Source of the DNA: Colocasia esculenta
Lineage: Eukaryota > Streptophyta > Magnoliopsida > Alismatales > Araceae
Length of the DNA stretch: 64,000 bases
NCBI GenBank assembly: GCA_014218235.1
Contig: CM024763.1
Location: forward strand, 80,834,244 to 80,898,243
Direction of reading: 5' to 3'
Each line of letters opens with the position of its first letter. The stretch's first letter is position 1. Below the pieces are notes generated by a model. That model was not told the DNA's origin, searched no databases, and saw only the letters and a list, made by a program, of their open reading frames with translations. Position numbers and translations under genes: made by a program. This document shows, in pieces, positions 12,055 to 23,790 of this stretch.

Positions 12055-12590
12055 ATCCCCCCTTTTAGTGATGACAAAATTTATGTGAATTTTCTGACAC
12101 AACATATGAAGTATAGAAATGCAGAAAATTCATAGAAATTTATGTGAATTTTCTGACACAATATATGAAGTATAGAAATGCAGAAAATTCATAGAATATA
12201 CCAATTCTCCCCCTTTTGTCACTAACCAAAGGAAGGATCTTCCAATGTATTTTCTCCCCTTAAAAAATTTCTTACCATCGAGGGATTCAACAATAGATTT
12301 TTAATGAATGACTCCCCCTTATGAAGGCTCCCCCTGAGCATGAGACTCCCTCTTAATGTGAGCTAGTCAGATCTTGTTGCTCTTGACCTTTAACATGTTC
12401 CTTTGTCAAGTCTTCAAGATTTTTATCTGCATATATCTTAACAGAAATTTGCAAACATTGTTAGTAGCAATTATAAAAATTCAATATTTATGACTACTCC
12501 CACTTCCAGATATGAGATGGATGAAGACTGGCAGTCATCAGTGCCTTGAGCATCCTTTGACCTGATGCTCCAAGGTTATCCTGCAAACAA
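12055..12590 (-). repeat. Element B 3' untranslated region: PPTs and a 59-bp tandem duplication
   Basis: The PPT is 12056-12066 (CCCCCCTTTT on plus). Further CTCCCCCTT copies lie near 12205, 12315 and 12335. A 59-bp unit starting ATTTATGTGAATTTTCTG is repeated in tandem at about 12078-12136 and 12137-12195. At about 12535-12575 a damaged GGATGCTCAAGGCAC (minus strand) is the remnant of the copia protease SGCSRH motif. Confidence 0.75.
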
Positions 12591-14278
12591 CTTATTCAGA
12601 AATAGGTACCCAAATCATTTTGGGTCCTTGATGGTTAGATGCATAAAAGTATCCTTTCAGAATCCAAACAAGGTGCCTTGTTGTGCTGGTGTTTACTATG
12701 TGTCCTAATTTATTGCAATGAGAAGAACAATGAATATAAATTATTTTGTCGTTCTTATTATCTTTGTACTGTCTTTTAGAACACAATTTTTGGAAACCTT
12801 TTCCTTTACAGAGCCTTTTTCTGAGGCATTCTTGGTTTTCTTTTACAAATTTGGTAATGGATATTTTTCAGGAATTATGACTTGTTTTCCTTTTTCCAGA
12901 GGTATGTAACCAGCCCTTGTTTGTTATTTCCAGATTTTGATCCTTTTTAAGCATAGGGCTAAAGATGTTTTCCCTTTAGTTAATTTTCTAACTGATTCTT
13001 TTAAATATAGATTTTCTCAGTTAGAGTTTTTAATTTTTCTTCCAATTCTAATTTTTTCATTATCCTTGCTCTTTAAATTTTCATTCAAAGAGAATTATTA
13101 ACTTTACTGTCCTTTAATTATTTTTCTAGTTGCTCCTATTAGGATTTAAGATCAGAATTAGTGTTTTCCAAGCAGTAGTGTTTGTTTTTCAGATCTTTTA
13201 GTTCTTTTACAACACCCTTATGTTTTTCATTGTTCATTAAAGACTTCTTCTAAGTCTTCAGACTCTGATCCTGAATCGGTGCAAGAATCAAAAGAAGTTC
13301 AGTGTACCTCATCTAGTCCTACCATGAGGGCTAGATTTACCTGCTCTTTCTCTGATTTAGAGCTTGATGAGCTTGACGATTCTGAGCTTGTATCTTCCTC
13401 ATTTTCCCAAGCAGCCGCCATAGCTTTTCTTTTAAATTTCTTGTGCTGCTTCTTGGTTTTTACTGTTTGGCCAGTCTTCTTAAGCCTTGGACAATCTGGT
13501 CTCAGATGTCCAGGTTTTCTGCATTCATAGCAGACTGTTTCTTTCTCCTTTTTCTCTTTCCTTTGGATCCTTCTTGATTCATTTTTCTTCTTCTTTAAAA
13601 TTTTCTGAAGTTTGGACAGTACTTCATCAACATCACTGTCTTCAGATCCTGTAATTTTTTAGCTAGAAGAAGAAGTGGAAGGAGCAACTACCACTTTAAG
13701 AGCATTAGTACATTTCTTCTTAGATGAGCTTTCAGATAATCGTTCCATATTTATTTCATGTGCCATGAGAGAACCTATTAAATTATCAATCGACAATTTG
13801 GTTAAATCATGGGCCTCTTCAATAGCATTACTTTAGGTGTCCATGAAATAGTTAAAGACCTAAGTATCTTCCTAACGGTTTCCTCATTAGAAAGAGTTTT
13901 ACCAAGAGAGCTTAAACCAACTACTATGCTTGAAAATCTATTATACATCTGAGTAATATTTTCGTTTGGAAGCATTTTAAATTGTTCATATTGAGAGACA
14001 ATAATTCTATCCTAGTTTGTTTCACTTTATCTGTTCCTTCATAAGTTATCTGCAGTTTATCCCACATTTCTTTTACAGATTTACATGCAGAAACTCTACT
14101 AAATTCCTTTTTGGATAAAGCACAATAACATAATCTCCTACCTCAATTACCTACCACAATCAAAGTCTGTGCCTCGAATGAAGCATTCCATTCTCATCTT
14201 ACAATATTGGTAGTCCTCTCCATCAAAGAATGGAGGTCTGGTGACTGATTGACCTTCAGCATATCCTTGAGCTGCCAT
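12590..14278 (-). pseudogene. Element B gag remnant
   Basis: Copia Gag precursor. ATG 14278-14276 opens a typical Sirevirus N-terminus with RPPFFDGEDY. The UBN2-like capsid region to about 13650 is broken by many stops and frameshifts. A perfect CX2CX4HX4C zinc knuckle (CYECRKPGHLRPDC) lies at 13532-13491, followed by a Lys-rich then Ser/Glu-rich segment. A second degenerate zinc-finger-like patch and the sequence GPKMIWVP, common just before the copia protease, occur near 12600-12760. No intact reading frame survives. Confidence 0.8.
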
Positions 14279-14327
14279 GGATCTTTGCTCTATGATCATT
14301 GGATCTTCTTTGAATGTTTAGAGACCC

Positions 14328-14339
14328 GCTATGATACCA
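14328..14339 (-). promoter_or_regulatory. Element B primer-binding site
   Basis: On the minus strand it reads TGGTATCATAGC, one base off the TGGTATCAGAGC match to initiator tRNA-Met, two bases inside the LTR end at 14342. Confidence 0.8.
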
Positions 14340-14341
14340 CT

Positions 14342-15339
14342 TGTTGGCCCTTTTGGTACGACAGCAAGTTAACCTAGAGGAGGGTGAATAGGTTTTTCTG
14401 AAATCTAAAATAGAAACTTAAACACAAAAAATTAACACTTGAAAGTTTGGTTAGATTAGTGTGATAAAGAGTAGCAGTGCGGAAGCAAATAACAACAATC
14501 ACACAAATGACACAAGGAATTTATCCTGGTTCGGCCCTTCCCACATGGAAGTCCTACATCTAGTCCCCAAGCAACCTCTTGGGATTTCACTAACCAAGGG
14601 TACAGTCCCCCTTAAAGACCTTACAATACCCAGCACCCAAGCTGGTCTTCCTTCACAACCGAAGGGAACAACACACCCTGGATACCCCACCAGATCTTCT
14701 TCTCTTTCCCGGGCAAGAAGGCAGCCCACTTCTTTTACAAGCTCAGAAGCAAACCTCCTGGTACAAACCCCAGTGTGATTCTGTTAGACACAAATCCCTA
14801 GCTAGGTTCTACACTATATACAGTCCTACAGCTCTTTCTTAGAGTAGAAAGATCAGACCGAGAGCTATTACAAGATTTCTTATAGTAAAAGATCAGACCG
14901 AGAGCTATTACAAGATGAATCACTAAGAACGCTAGCTCACAGTCACAAAAATTCTCCCACAAAATTACAATGAACACAGAGAGAGAATGAAGAGAGAGAA
15001 GAAGCTTGAAGGCTTGAATGCTTCAGATGCTTGAACACTTCTTCTGGGCTCAGGCTCTTTCTCACTTATCAAATCGTTATGAGCCTTACGAATCGTTATA
15101 GAAGTTACTAAACAAATCGTTGTGGCGCTTACAAAATCAATTAAACCAAATCATTGTAGCACTTATTAATTTGGCACTTGAACTGAAATCGATGTATATG
15201 GATTTAGACATCGATTTTATCATTTTAGTGCGCCGAAAATAATCATAAATATTGATGAAACAATCTAATCATGAATTTTGTTATCATCATAAGTTTTGTT
15301 ATCACCAAAATAGAAGGACAAGCAGAGAGTGGTTCAACA
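14342..15339 (-). repeat. Element B 5' LTR with a 0.7 kb internal deletion
   Basis: It is collinear with the 3' LTR except that text equivalent to about 11000-11705 is missing at about 15063. The joint lies in the shared trinucleotide CTC. The deletion removes the TATA region and half the motif array, so the promoter-bearing copy is disabled. A short 14830-14920 duplication (GATCAGACCGAGAGCTATTACAAG unit, two copies) is also present. Confidence 0.87.
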
Positions 15340-15344
15340 ACTTA

Positions 15345-15980
15345 AACAACGATTTGATCGAAACAACGATTTGCTTTCACTTAAAGAACGATTTGATCGA
15401 AACAACGATTTGCTTTCACTTAAAGAATGATTTGATTGAAACAACGATTTGCTTTCACTTAAAGAACGATTTGATCGCAAGAACAATTTGCTTTCACTTA
15501 AAGAGCGATTTGATCGCAACAACGATTTGCCTACTTAAACAATGATTTACTCAAAACAACGATTCAAGTTTACTTAAAGAACGATTTGAGCACAACAATG
15601 ATTTATTCCTTAAAACAACGATTTCATGATCGATTTCACTTAAACAATGATTTCATCATTAAAACAACGATTTCATCATAGAAACAATGATTTGGTCGAT
15701 ACAACGACTTCTTTTCTCTCAAACAACGATTTGGTCGCTGCAACGATTTTGTTTCCCTCAAAGAATGATTTGGTCGCTACAACGATTTAGTTGCTACAAA
15801 GATTTCATCTCTACAACGACCTTCTATGAAACAACGATTCTATTGAAACAACGATTTCATCTGCTCATCGATTTCTGTTAAATAATGTGTTTGTACAGAA
15901 CGTCAATTTCATTATATTAATACATGGATTATGTTCACATCGATTTGATCTCAACATGGATTACATTCTCACATGATTAT
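15345..15980 (+). repeat. Element A 3' LTR, segment 2, with AACGATTT array
   Basis: It continues segment 1 across the B insertion. CpG centres of AACGATTT fall at 15350, 15367, 15389, 15406, 15428 (decayed to TG), 15445, 15467, 15484 (decayed to CA), 15506 and 15523. Spacings alternate 17 and 22, a 39-bp tandem unit. The copy at 10295 lies 22 bp before 15350 once B is removed. About fifteen looser copies continue to about 15880. The segment ends at TSD ATTAT (15976-15980). Confidence 0.87.
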
Positions 15981-18901
15981 TGTCACGCCCCGACGCGGAA
16001 TATCGGAGCGTGAAGGCAGTTGCAAGAAAAAGGTATAGAGCAAATACTAGACATCAAACCATTGCACATTGAATAACAGTAAAGCAAATCTTTCTCAGTA
16101 ATAACTTTTCAAATGTCTAGTTACAACCACTAATATCAGAGCCATTCTATAGGGCCCAATTACATTGCAATAAAAGGAAATAACTAACTACAACTCTAAC
16201 ATAACATAATGACTCGAGGGTACTCCTGGCTTCACTCTTGGTCATTCCCTTCCTCGTGAGTGTATGTGTCATCCTCGGTCTCACCTGAGAACACAACATC
16301 AAATAACGTAGGGTGAGCGATAATGCCCAGTAGGACTTAAATCTCAGGCTCAAGCAAGCTTTGAATAATTAACGCATTTAATGGCAGAGTATCTAAAGAT
16401 AGCAGATACAAGAGAGTCAAAATAGCACAACAGGTAACAGGATAGCACAATAGCACGAGATCGAGTATAGTTTCCAAAAATAGCACAAGTATCGAGTATA
16501 GCACGAATAGCAGGATGGCCATAGCACAACTAGCACAAGTATAATAATAGCACGATGAGTATAGCACTTGTTTGTCATTCTAGACATCGAGAGAGTATAC
16601 CACGTTTTGTGTTTTGATTGTCATATAGATAGTCGAGATAGATAGCATATGAGTGTAATGCAAAACACTCTGATCATTCAACTCCCATGGGCACTAGCAC
16701 TTTCGGGCGCACATCCCCGGACCAGATCGGGCCCTTTATATATTGCCAGGCATTGGTTATATTGTTTATCTTTAGACAATCAGTCAATGACCAATATAGA
16801 GTACCAAGAAGTAGATGAGAGCACTAGATGAGTAGATGAGATAGTAGAGTGTACGTGAATAGATGAGCGAGTAGAGTATAGATGAGAACTAGTGGACATT
16901 GCACATAACACGTCGAGTAAACTGGTGATAGTAACAGTTGCACAACACGCGCACGTCGTATTAGCAGTCAGGTGGAATTCACGATCTTCCCACTGGCCAT
17001 GTTATGCACAAGTCCAGAGGTCCGACGTGATTCAAGGTAAGAGCGAACTTCTAATAGCCGTTTGGATCATATCGATCCCTAAAGGTGTAGTGGGTGTTAG
17101 GGTACAACTGGCTCGTCGACCATGTGGGAATCCTTGATCAGAGGAGACTTACGGAGGCCTTGTGCAAGGGTTCACTAGTCCGACGAAAGGAATATCTGAT
17201 GGAGAGTTCACCATAAGCCAAGTAAAGTGTGTATATAAAATAGGTGCTCGATGTTCTAGAGGAATTCTAGAACAGTGGAGCGTCGATATCGGTATATAAA
17301 CAACGCAAGAAACGGATACAAGTCCTTTAAAATAGGGCAATTAATATACTTTATTGCAATAAATTACCAGATACATTATGAGATATTTTATGCCAGATTT
17401 TAGCCATATATGGATTGTTCATCTGTGTGCATGTGTAAGGGAAATCATAGATAGAAAAGAAGTCGTGATCATGTATTTTAAAGCATTCAATATAGCTCCA
17501 TTTTAAAACAGGTGTTTATACTGCGTGTATGACTGTTAAAAAGGCATAACAAATTTTATGGGTTTTCATGCAAAATCCTGTGAACGCGACGTACCCATGT
17601 AAGGGTCGCGACAGGGTCATGATGGAACACGACAGGGTCCTGTACGGGTCGCAACAGGGTTGTCTGCTCAGGCAGCCAGAATGCAACGGGGTCTCTTATC
17701 GCGTTCAGAACGCGACAAGATGATGGTTGCGACGGCTCTGAGAACGCGGCGTGTCGAGCCGTCGCGTTCTCAGGTACTTCACCTGGGTTCGAGCGGGAAA
17801 AATATTCTACATCAGATTGCGTGCCAACTTGACTTGTTTGGACACAGGGTACTTTGAAAAATCATAACTAATTACATAGTTGATGAAAAATCACGAAACA
17901 AGTTGCAAATTAAAGTAGATGTAAGGGTACTTCCAGTAAATCAGAATTAGAGAGAGAGCATGGTTCATATAGGGTTTGAACATGAGCAAGAATGAGTTAT
18001 TCAGAACATGACACAGAGAGAAAGATTGATTAATTCGATCAGCATGCTCGATGAAATTTAGGGCTTTTATGGGAAAAGATCCCTAACAACATGAAGTATC
18101 TACAGTAAGAATTTTGTAGCATGGGATCAAGTATTCATAGAGATTTGAATTAAACATGATGTCTCGGGGTTATCATGTTTACAGATCTTCTAATATCAAG
18201 AACAAAAGATTGGCTCGATGAAAAAGAGGGACTCAAGAGGGTTTTTGTTCCTGGTGATTGGAACTACCTGTAGACGAGTTTATTTAATTTTGCTCGTGAG
18301 AATGCCTACCTTTGACTCGATTTATCTTCTAGGGCTTAGAACTCCAAGAACGAAGGAAGAAGCTTGATGGATCTTCCTCTCCTCGATTTCTCCTCCTCCT
18401 TGGCCTCTTCTCCACGTCCAAGAACCCCTTTACATGAGCTAGGGCCGACCATGAGGGTTTAAGAGGTGTATTTATATAAATAAAAGTTCCTATTCCTACT
18501 ACTACTCAAATTCCTCTTAATTACGAGATTTCCTAACTCCACCTTTCCTCTCTTGCTTTCCAATCTCTAATTGCGTTAGGATAGTATCTAAATTCGTGCT
18601 AGACTATATGGAGTAGGTTTAGGAATCCAATTCCAACTCTAATTGCCACTTTTATTGCTTTAATAACCCCTTTCCATTAGGAGATAATTAAACTTCGAAT
18701 TTAGGGTATTTTCTTATTATTCTCCCTTTGTAAATTCATATTTTTGACCCAATAAGTTCTAGAGGATCCATTAAGCAAAGCCCATTACTCTTTTCCATTT
18801 AATGGGTTTTAATTAATACTCTTTTCATTGAATATCCCTTTAGCTGAGTTTTTAATTTATTATTTAAATTTTTATTTTTCTCAAAAATTCAGGTTGCTAC
18901 A
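15981..18901 (-). mobile_element. Element S: solo chromovirus LTR (2921 bp)
   Basis: TGTCACGCCC at 15981 and GGTTGCTACA ending at 18901 are LTR termini. The flanking ATTAT copies (15976-15980 and 18902-18906) show a complete insertion reduced by LTR-LTR recombination. In minus orientation a TATATAAATA box lies at about 18468-18479. A run of ATAGCAC units occupies 16430-16570 and a CpG-rich GAACGCGAC array 17581-17780. It belongs to the same broad family as the LTRs of C and F. No coding sequence. Confidence 0.92.
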
Positions 18902-18906
18902 ATTAT

Positions 18907-20224
18907 ATTATCAATTTGATATCAATATCATTTCTATATAGAATGTTCTTTATTTTCAAATAAATTTATATAGCTCTTGAACATTCTTGCTTTATCTTCT
19001 TATTTAAGAATCATTCCTTATAATATTTAAATATGCATATGCTCGAAACTCTGTGGTTTTCAAAAGCTTTCCCACGCATCATACTGTATCCTAAGATCTT
19101 GCTCATTTATTGTGGTAGTACAATATTTCCACACGATATATCCTTGCTTACCTCACTTGTCACAAAAAGTCTTGCTTTATGTGATGATAGAATAACATTT
19201 CCTTTATGGTGTATCTTCATACTGCACGACTACTAATGTTGACTGACAATTTAGACAAGGAGAAGTTGTCTAGGTGTCATCATTTATTATATGCCGGACT
19301 TTTGTAGAAACGCACGACAAGGATGGAGCTGCCAACTTGACAAAAGGATAGAAGATTCAGACAATCTTTCCTTGAAGGTGTATATATCAATCCAAGCATT
19401 AATGGTTGTAGGCTCACTTGCTCTATGCTTCGGACCAGTCTCCCTAACGTGCATGAAGCTGTGAGACAACAGATATTTCAACGAATACTACAACTGTCAA
19501 AATATTTCAAAGGAGATAAATAGAAGACTGGTGACTCCAAGAAGTACAGTTAGAAAGTCCGAACCTTTGAGAAGCTTCAAACTCTAGTCACCTGAAGAAC
19601 AACAAGAGCCAGCTCGTCCAATCCAATTTTTGTAGCTCTCAGCTCTCTGTGAGAACAGTGGATTTGTTTTGAGAGCTTGCATAGAACTGAGAGAGAGAGC
19701 CCACTTTGTAATCATCTTGAACCTCTCAGTCTTCACCTCAGATCAAGCAAGTGATTATAAGCTTGGTCTTGGGACCTCCCCTTTACAACACATTCTTTGT
19801 AGTTGATCCTCTTCTGGTGTGAAGAGAAGACCTGTTGTTGAACAAGTGGTTGTTTCCCTTTGGTAAGAAGGAAGACCTGTTTGATACAGGTGGTGTTGTA
19901 CCTCTTCAGGTTGAGAAGAGAAGGCCAGCTATGGCTAGATGTGTAAGTGTCCTTAAGGGGGACTGTACCCTTGTATAGTGGAATCCCAAGTGGTTGCTTG
20001 GGGACTGGACGTAGGACTCATTGGGATAGGAGGTTCGAACCAGGATAAAATTTTCTGTTGTCTATGTGCTTGCTTGTTTGGTTTGATTAACACTAACCCT
20101 AACTATCGATCTTAGTGTTGTCTCTCTAGTTTGTTTTATTTACAGGAATTATTACACAAAAGAATTTTAAGCAATCCATTCACCCCCCCTCTGGGCTTGC
20201 TATCTAGGCAACCGCCCTAAGTTC
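18907..20224 (+). repeat. Element A 3' LTR, segment 3 (rest of U3, R and U5)
   Basis: This is the remainder of A's LTR after solo LTR S. It includes the conserved Sirevirus block near 19950-20050 (GGGGACTGGACGTAGGACTC, then TTCGAACCAGGATAAAA) and a poly-C tract near 20185-20195. The end is placed at about 20224 by analogy with the 35-45 bases between poly-C and LTR end in other elements here. It could be as far as 20260. Confidence 0.72.
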
Positions 20225-21318
20225 ATGAAAATTTCCTATAACAATATCATGCATCATATCTATTTATTCTGAAATTAGACCTATCAAAATATGCATATTT
20301 CCCCTTAACAGAAATTCTATAATTCGCAATTATTTTCCAGAAATTTAACAGGAATTCTGGGGTTAACCTAATCTCTTACCTGAACATCCATAAACTTTAT
20401 AGAATGTGCAAACATCCAGAAATCCCCGAAAATCACATCACAGATATTAAACCCACATTTTTGTAAATACCAAATGAACTTGGAGGCAAGGGTCTTGCCG
20501 TCAGGGTGGGTTAACACACAATTGATTGTCGTTAACTCAAGAACTTGGTGGCAACCAGGTTGCCATCAACCTCCTGTCTGCAGACAGTGCAAACCGAATG
20601 CAGAAAAATACAGAATTTTGGGGTCTAGGACACGAATTAAAAATACCAAAAAATACCTAAACTCTAGGTGATAAGTCTAGGGACGAAACCCCTAAGTTAC
20701 TTGCCTTACTAAAAACCTCTGAAGATCTAATTTTGGTGATGAAGCCCTCCCCGGCCAAGCCAAAGGGGTGATGGCTTTCGCCTTGATCTAATCTCCACGC
20801 TCGTGCAATCGATCCCTTGGCGTTAGAAGAGCTCCTCCACCTCCAGGAAAGTCTCCCAATCATAAAAGATGGCTAGTGGAGCCTTCCAATCATCGGATCA
20901 AGCCCTCACAAGAACTCTCTTTCTCACCCCGAAACCCAAATAGCCCTAGGTGAGAAAAGCCCTCTTCTAATCGAGATGTTTAGGTTGTATAGACAATAGA
21001 GTCGGGGTAAACCTAGGTCTTAAGAGTCCTGACCGTTGGGGATGGGTTTCCTAATCGGACTTCGGAGAAAACGAGATGGTTTCAGATCTGAAATTCCAAA
21101 CACAGCTGGAGAAGTAAACGGCCACATAGCTGCCATCAACAAGAAATAAGCATCAATCGGTGTTGACATCTAGATCCTCTGGCTACAAGGTAAACAACAC
21201 AAGTGTTGCCGTCAACTACCCCTTAACGTCAATGGATGTTGATGTTAAGAAGGGATTTTGGGCAGAACACTTAAACATCAAAACAGATATAATATGCAAA
21301 AAAATTGAGGGCCTTACA
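20225..21318 (-). repeat. Fragment D: truncated chromovirus LTR related to element Z
   Basis: It ends GAGGGCCTTACA at 21318, the same outer terminus as the Z LTR at 5087-5098. Internal text such as GGTCTAGGACACGA and TTACTTGCC follows the same order as Z near 4250-4340. The inner end is missing at its junction with A. It abuts the truncated 5' LTR of C at 21319. No gene is present. Confidence 0.75.
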
Positions 21319-23588
21319 ACCCTAATTTCCATTGACTCTATCTTGAGATTTTCATGTTGGAAGTTATGTTAACATCATGCTCTCGAACCCTCATGATCAC
21401 CTTAGATCTCTTTCCACACTTGATCTCATGCTATGTAATTTTTACTATAGATACTACATGATATCAGGAATCATTTGCCATCTTTTCCCCAATTTCTATT
21501 GAGTATCTTGCTCGAAATAATTCTTTTTCCATCACTGCATCATGTTTTGTGTTCTTCTTGAAAGATCCTGATTAAAGCCTGTCAAAACCATGATAAGTTT
21601 CTAATTCCTTGTTACTGGTTATACTCTCGCAAGTCTAGTTTCATTTAAAACTTGTTTCATGATTTTTTATCATCTGCACACTGAGATTTTGAATTTTAAA
21701 CTACCCTGTATCAAACCTTGGAAAGCCTGAACCGCAATTCAAGGCAAGCCCTTTTCCTATTCGGACTCAGGCATAGGACCTAAGAATGCGACAGCCCGAT
21801 AGGCCACGTTCTCAGGAGCAGACCGCAACCAGGAACCTGTCGCGTTCTGAACGCGAAAGGCACTGGCATCGCGTTGTGGCTGTCTTCTAGACAGACCTGT
21901 CGCATTCCTTAACATACCCTAGCGCATTCTGTCTGCCTGTTCCAAATAGTCCTGTCACAATCTTTGACAGACCTTGTCGCGTTCTAGATGTACCCTGTCG
22001 CGTTCCTTACAGGGGTACATCGCCTTCTATACTTTTGTACAAAAACCCTAGATTTTTGGTGTTCTTAACTTTCTATAGTGAATATACCTCCTATTAACTA
22101 TCTTAAACGCAGTAAAAAAAGATGTATAAACATGGATGCGAATTAGTTAATTAAAAGTCATGCACATGATCTTTTCATATCTACGATTCTCTTTATCACA
22201 AGCACATACTTGTAGCCATCCATTATGACTTGACTTGGCATGAAATATTTTATAATATATCTTGTAATTCACTTCAATAATGTATATAAAATGCCATATT
22301 TTAATGGACTTGTCTTCGTTTCTCTTGATTCTTTGGAATACCGTTACTGACGCTCCAATGTTCTAGAATTCCTCTGGAACGTCGAGCACTTTGTTTCTAT
22401 ATACATTTTCTCTTGACATGGGAAAACTCTCCGTCAGATATTCCTTCTGCCGGACTAGTGAATCCTTGTTCAAGGCTTCCGTAAGTCTCCTCTGTCCATG
22501 GATTCCCACATGATTGACGAGCCGATTGTACCCTCAATACCCATAATACCCTTAAGGGATTAGTATGATCCAAACAGACCTAGAATGCTCTCTCTCTTAT
22601 CATGAGATCACACTGAACCTCTGGACTATACTCGTAGCATGGCCATTGGTTTGTTAGTGAATTCTACCGAACTGCCAGCTCCCAATCATGCATGTTGTCC
22701 AACTGTTACTATCGCCTATTTTGTTTCATGCGCATGGACCTATAGTTCTTATCTATACTCTACACACTCATCTATTCACATTCTTTATACTCTCGTCTAT
22801 TCAACAAATACTCTCATATATTATTGGTACTCTCTATGGCCATTTGACTGATTGTCTAAAGATAAACAATATGAATAATGCTTGGCAATATTAAGGGCCT
22901 GGTCTGGTCTTGGGAGGTGCGCCCAAAAGTGCTAGTGCCCATGGGAGTTAATTGACCAGTGTGTTTGGCATTACACTCAAGTGCTATCTATCTCGACTAT
23001 CTAAATGACAATCCAAGTGCTATATTATACTCGACTCGTTGTGCTATCGTAAACCATATTGTCCTATGGCCATCCTGCTCTTGTGCTATACTTGATACTT
23101 GTGATATATGAATCATGTTATCGTGCTATCTCTTGCTTGACAATACTTGACTCTCGCTCTCTATCATTAGTTATTTTACTCTTTACTACATTAATCATTT
23201 AAAGCATGACTGATCACGAGATTTAAGTCCTACTGAGCGTTATCGCTCACCCTGCGTTATTTGATATGTGTTCTCTGGTGAAACCGAAGAAGATACCTAC
23301 ACTCATGAAGATGGGAATGACCAAGAGTGAAATCAAGAGTACCCTAGAACATTAGTATTATGTTAGAGTCTTAGTTTAGTCTTTACTTTCATTCAATGTA
23401 ATTATGTCAAGTGGGCCCTATAGAATGGCTCTGATATTAGTGGTTGTAATAGACATTTGAGGAATTATCAATGAAATACATTTGCTTTAGCGTTATTCTT
23501 TGTCCAATGGTTTGATGTCTATTATACGCTCTATACTCCCTTACTTGCAACTGCCTCACGTTCCGATATTCCGCGTTGGGGCATGACA
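21319..23588 (+). repeat. Element C 5' LTR, left-truncated
   Basis: It ends GGGGCATGACA at 23588, immediately before the PBS. The left edge is cut at 21318/21319 by fragment D. It contains a CpG-rich block of TCGCGTTC/GAACGCGA units at about 21785-22030 and GTGCTAT units near 23020-23130, the inverse of features in solo LTR S. No gene. Confidence 0.85.
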
Positions 23589-23594
23589 GTTTTG

Positions 23595-23607
23595 TGGTAT
23601 TAGAGCC
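23595..23607 (+). promoter_or_regulatory. Element C primer-binding site
   Basis: TGGTATTAGAGCC lies seven bases inside the LTR end and is one change from the tRNA-iMet-complementary TGGTATCAGAGCC. Confidence 0.85.
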
Positions 23608-23790
23608 TAGGTTGTTCTTAAGTATAGGATGATCTAGGTTGACCGACCTTGACTAGAGTCAGTTACCTACCTATGTGAGATATGGTTAGAACTATGGGTA
23701 ACTAGTTAAAATAACCCACACACGCACAAATTAAATTCCACATCAATATCATAATAACAAGTTACCTTTGTAGGAACTTAAGCAACTAAG

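Larger units (their letters stand above)
10312..15339 (-). mobile_element. Element B: pol-deleted Sirevirus inserted in element A LTR
   Basis: Both ends are TGTTGGCCC...GGTTCAACA on the plus strand, flanked by ACTTA at 10307-10311 and 15340-15344. In minus orientation the 5' LTR is 14342-15339, the PBS 14328-14339, gag starts at 14278, and the PPT is 12056-12066 next to the 3' LTR 10312-12054. The internal region is only 2.3 kb: gag plus a mangled protease active-site motif, with integrase, RT and RNase H absent. It is therefore non-autonomous. Confidence 0.9.
5099..20224 (+). mobile_element. Element A: Sirevirus-type Ty1/copia, 3' portion, with three insertions
   Basis: A keeps the end of reverse transcriptase and RNase H (5099-5854), a spacer, a long extra ORF region (6262-9831), two polypurine tracts and a 3' LTR. 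The LTR survives in three pieces: 10001-10311, 15345-15980 and 18907 to about 20224. Removing B and S with one copy of each TSD makes the pieces contiguous, about 2.3 kb. Order pol, extra ORF, repeated PPTs and LTR is characteristic of Sireviruses. The right end is uncertain by a few tens of bases, because it meets fragment D and I could not find A's own target duplication. Confidence 0.85.

Noticed and set aside
15252..15545. A reading frame with repeated NDLIETTICFHLK peptides
   Set aside because: It is translation of the 39-bp AACGATTT array; the peptide repeat follows from the DNA repeat.
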